A stretch of 15,438 nucleotides of DNA from JBEGQX01 sp041180805. GTDB taxonomy: Bacteria; Planctomycetota; Planctomycetia; Gemmatales; Gemmataceae. Position numbers and translations under genes: made by a program. The notes under the pieces were generated by a model, which had not been told where the DNA came from, made no database searches, and was given only the letters and a program-made list of their open reading frames with translations. Below, piece after piece: positions 14,480 to 15,438 of the stretch; positions within the stretch are counted from its first letter, which is position 1, and every line of letters starts with the position of its first letter. The stretch is taken from the NCBI GenBank assembly GCA_041180805.1, contig JBEGQX010000004.1, positions 1 to 15,438 on the forward strand, read 5' to 3'.

Positions 14480-15438
14480 TTAAATGCTTATCGCTCCCTG
14501 ACAGGAACTTCCACTGCCTGCTGTGCAACCATAACAGTGTTTTCCAGTGACAATCGTTCGTTCTTTTAACGTTCTGACATCAAAATTGGCGATGTTTTGA
14601 GGTATTTGGTTGGTTAGAGGTAAATCCAGCATTTGGTTGAAATCGCAGTCAAAAAGGGTTCCATCCCATCCAACCGAAATCGTATTACGACACATTAGGT
14701 TGGTAAGTGTGCCAGGATTCATCTGGTTGGCTAATTTTGACATATAAGGTTCTAGCAGGTTTTCCTCATGCAGATTATCAAGAAATCGGCTTATAGGCAT
14801 ATTGGTGATGGTAAACAAGCGGTTGAATCTAATGCCATGCAGGGCGTTAAGTTCAGATTTGTAGTCCGCCTCAAGCTTTTCCTGGGATGGGGGCAGGTTG
14901 ATGCCTGAAGGATTAAAAACGAGATTTAAAACCAGCCCACTTTCCGGATTACCGTAACCAAGCGAATTCAATTGCTTGATAGCTTCAATGGATTTCTGAT
15001 AGGTGCCCGCGCCACGCTGCTTATCCGTGTTTTCTTCAAGATAACATGGAAGCGAAGCGATGATTTCCACCTTGTGTTTGGCTAAAAAATTGTAAAGCCA
15101 GCGAAAAGATGGTGTCGTTAGAATGGTGAGGTTGCATCGGTCAATGATTCTTTTTTTTAAAGCAAATGCTTTTTCAACTGCCCATGAAAAGTGAGGATTC
15201 ATTTCCGGTGCGCCACCGGTCAGATCCAAGGTGGGTATGTTCGCCTCCTCAAGTACCTTTAGGCAGTGAGTAAGAGTTTCCATAGTCATGATTTCTTTTC
15301 GATCCGGCCCTGCATCCACATGACAATGGTTGCAAGTCTGATTGCATAATTTGCCCAAATTTATCTGTAAAGTTTCAATGCCTGTGGACCTGATAGGCCA
15401 TTGGCCCAAACTCATTAATGTTGTGGAGAAAGCGGGCA
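14480..15438 (-). CDS. arsS: ArsS-like radical SAM/Cys-rich protein (N-terminus beyond window)
   Basis: Radical SAM enzyme of the ArsS type (TIGR04167 core plus DUF3641 C-terminus), implicated in arsenosugar biosynthesis in some bacteria. Numbering from the ATG at 15415: the 4Fe-4S/SAM motif CNQTCNHC is Cys24, Cys28, Cys31, followed by HVDAGPDR; GGAPE is at 67-71 and SLPCYLEEN in the barrel. The Cys-rich tail has MCRNT, DCDFNQML and HCYGCTAGSGSSCQGA near the C-terminus, likely binding auxiliary Fe-S clusters. The ATG at 15415 is probably not the true start: it has no Shine-Dalgarno, and the frame stays open to the window edge encoding PAFSTTL, which fits the usual family lead-in before the 'G..P(L/I)R..ETLQ(V/I)N' segment. 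A few N-terminal codons are thus outside. No arsenic methylase or ars operon gene is visible, so the arsenic role is inferred from family only. Confidence 0.85.
   Translation of the reverse strand, partial: PAFSTTLMSLGQWPIRSTGIETLQINLGKLCNQTCNHCHVDAGPDRKEIMTMETLTHCLKVLEEANIPTLDLTGGAPEMNPHFSWAVEKAFALKKRIIDRCNLTILTTPSFRWLYNFLAKHKVEIIASLPCYLEENTDKQRGAGTYQKSIEAIKQLNSLGYGNPESGLVLNLVFNPSGINLPPSQEKLEADYKSELNALHGIRFNRLFTITNMPISRFLDNLHEENLLEPYMSKLANQMNPGTLTNLMCRNTISVGWDGTLFDCDFNQMLDLPLTNQIPQNIANFDVRTLKERTIVTGKHCYGCTAGSGSSCQGAISI

Overview
The window looks like a chromosomal stretch of a Planctomycetota (PVC-group) bacterium of moderate GC content. The main evidence is three large secreted proteins of the 'putative membrane-bound dehydrogenase / Pirellula-Verrucomicrobium heme-binding' type (TIGR02604 propeller plus TIGR02603 CxxCH domain), a DUF1080 (3-keto-disaccharide hydrolase) module, and a DUF6798-like membrane protein. 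These families are heavily expanded in planctomycetes. I see no tRNA, rRNA, CRISPR array, insertion sequence or phage gene.

Layout. Positions 1-5840 (+ strand) hold the 3' end of a DUF1080 gene, a propeller-HEAT-cytochrome gene in the -1 frame relative to it, and a second, divergent propeller-HEAT-cytochrome gene 10 bp further on. Positions 5844-9550 (- strand, reading right to left) hold a REC-PP2C (RsbU-like) phosphatase, a short-chain dehydrogenase and a secreted DUF4038/apiosidase-like glycosidase. A 120-bp divergent intergenic region (9551-9670) follows. Positions 9671-12784 (+) hold a third propeller-HEAT-cytochrome gene, a close paralogue of the first. Positions 12794-15438 (- strand) hold an ArsS-like radical SAM gene that probably continues off the right edge, then a polytopic membrane protein. 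All gaps are short; none exceeds 300 bp.

The most notable signal is at 160-170. The DUF1080 frame ends at a TAG six bases after a run of ten A's that contains A_AAA_AAG, the same heptamer used for -1 frameshifting in E. coli dnaX. The -1 frame is then open for 840 codons, has no ATG, GTG or TTG before 509, and encodes conserved propeller sequence well upstream of 509. The DUF1080 domain and the cytochrome are therefore probably one polypeptide made by -1 frameshifting or transcriptional slippage. The alternatives are a homopolymer sequencing error or a recent mutation.

Functional reading (inference). The propeller cytochromes resemble PQQ/soluble-glucose-dehydrogenase-type enzymes with an attached c-type heme. 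DUF1080 proteins act on 3-keto-glycosides. The nearby secreted glycosidase and SDR also suit carbohydrate use, so 1-8255 may be a periplasmic oxidative sugar-processing locus. The phosphatase and the radical SAM/membrane protein pair have no evident link to it.
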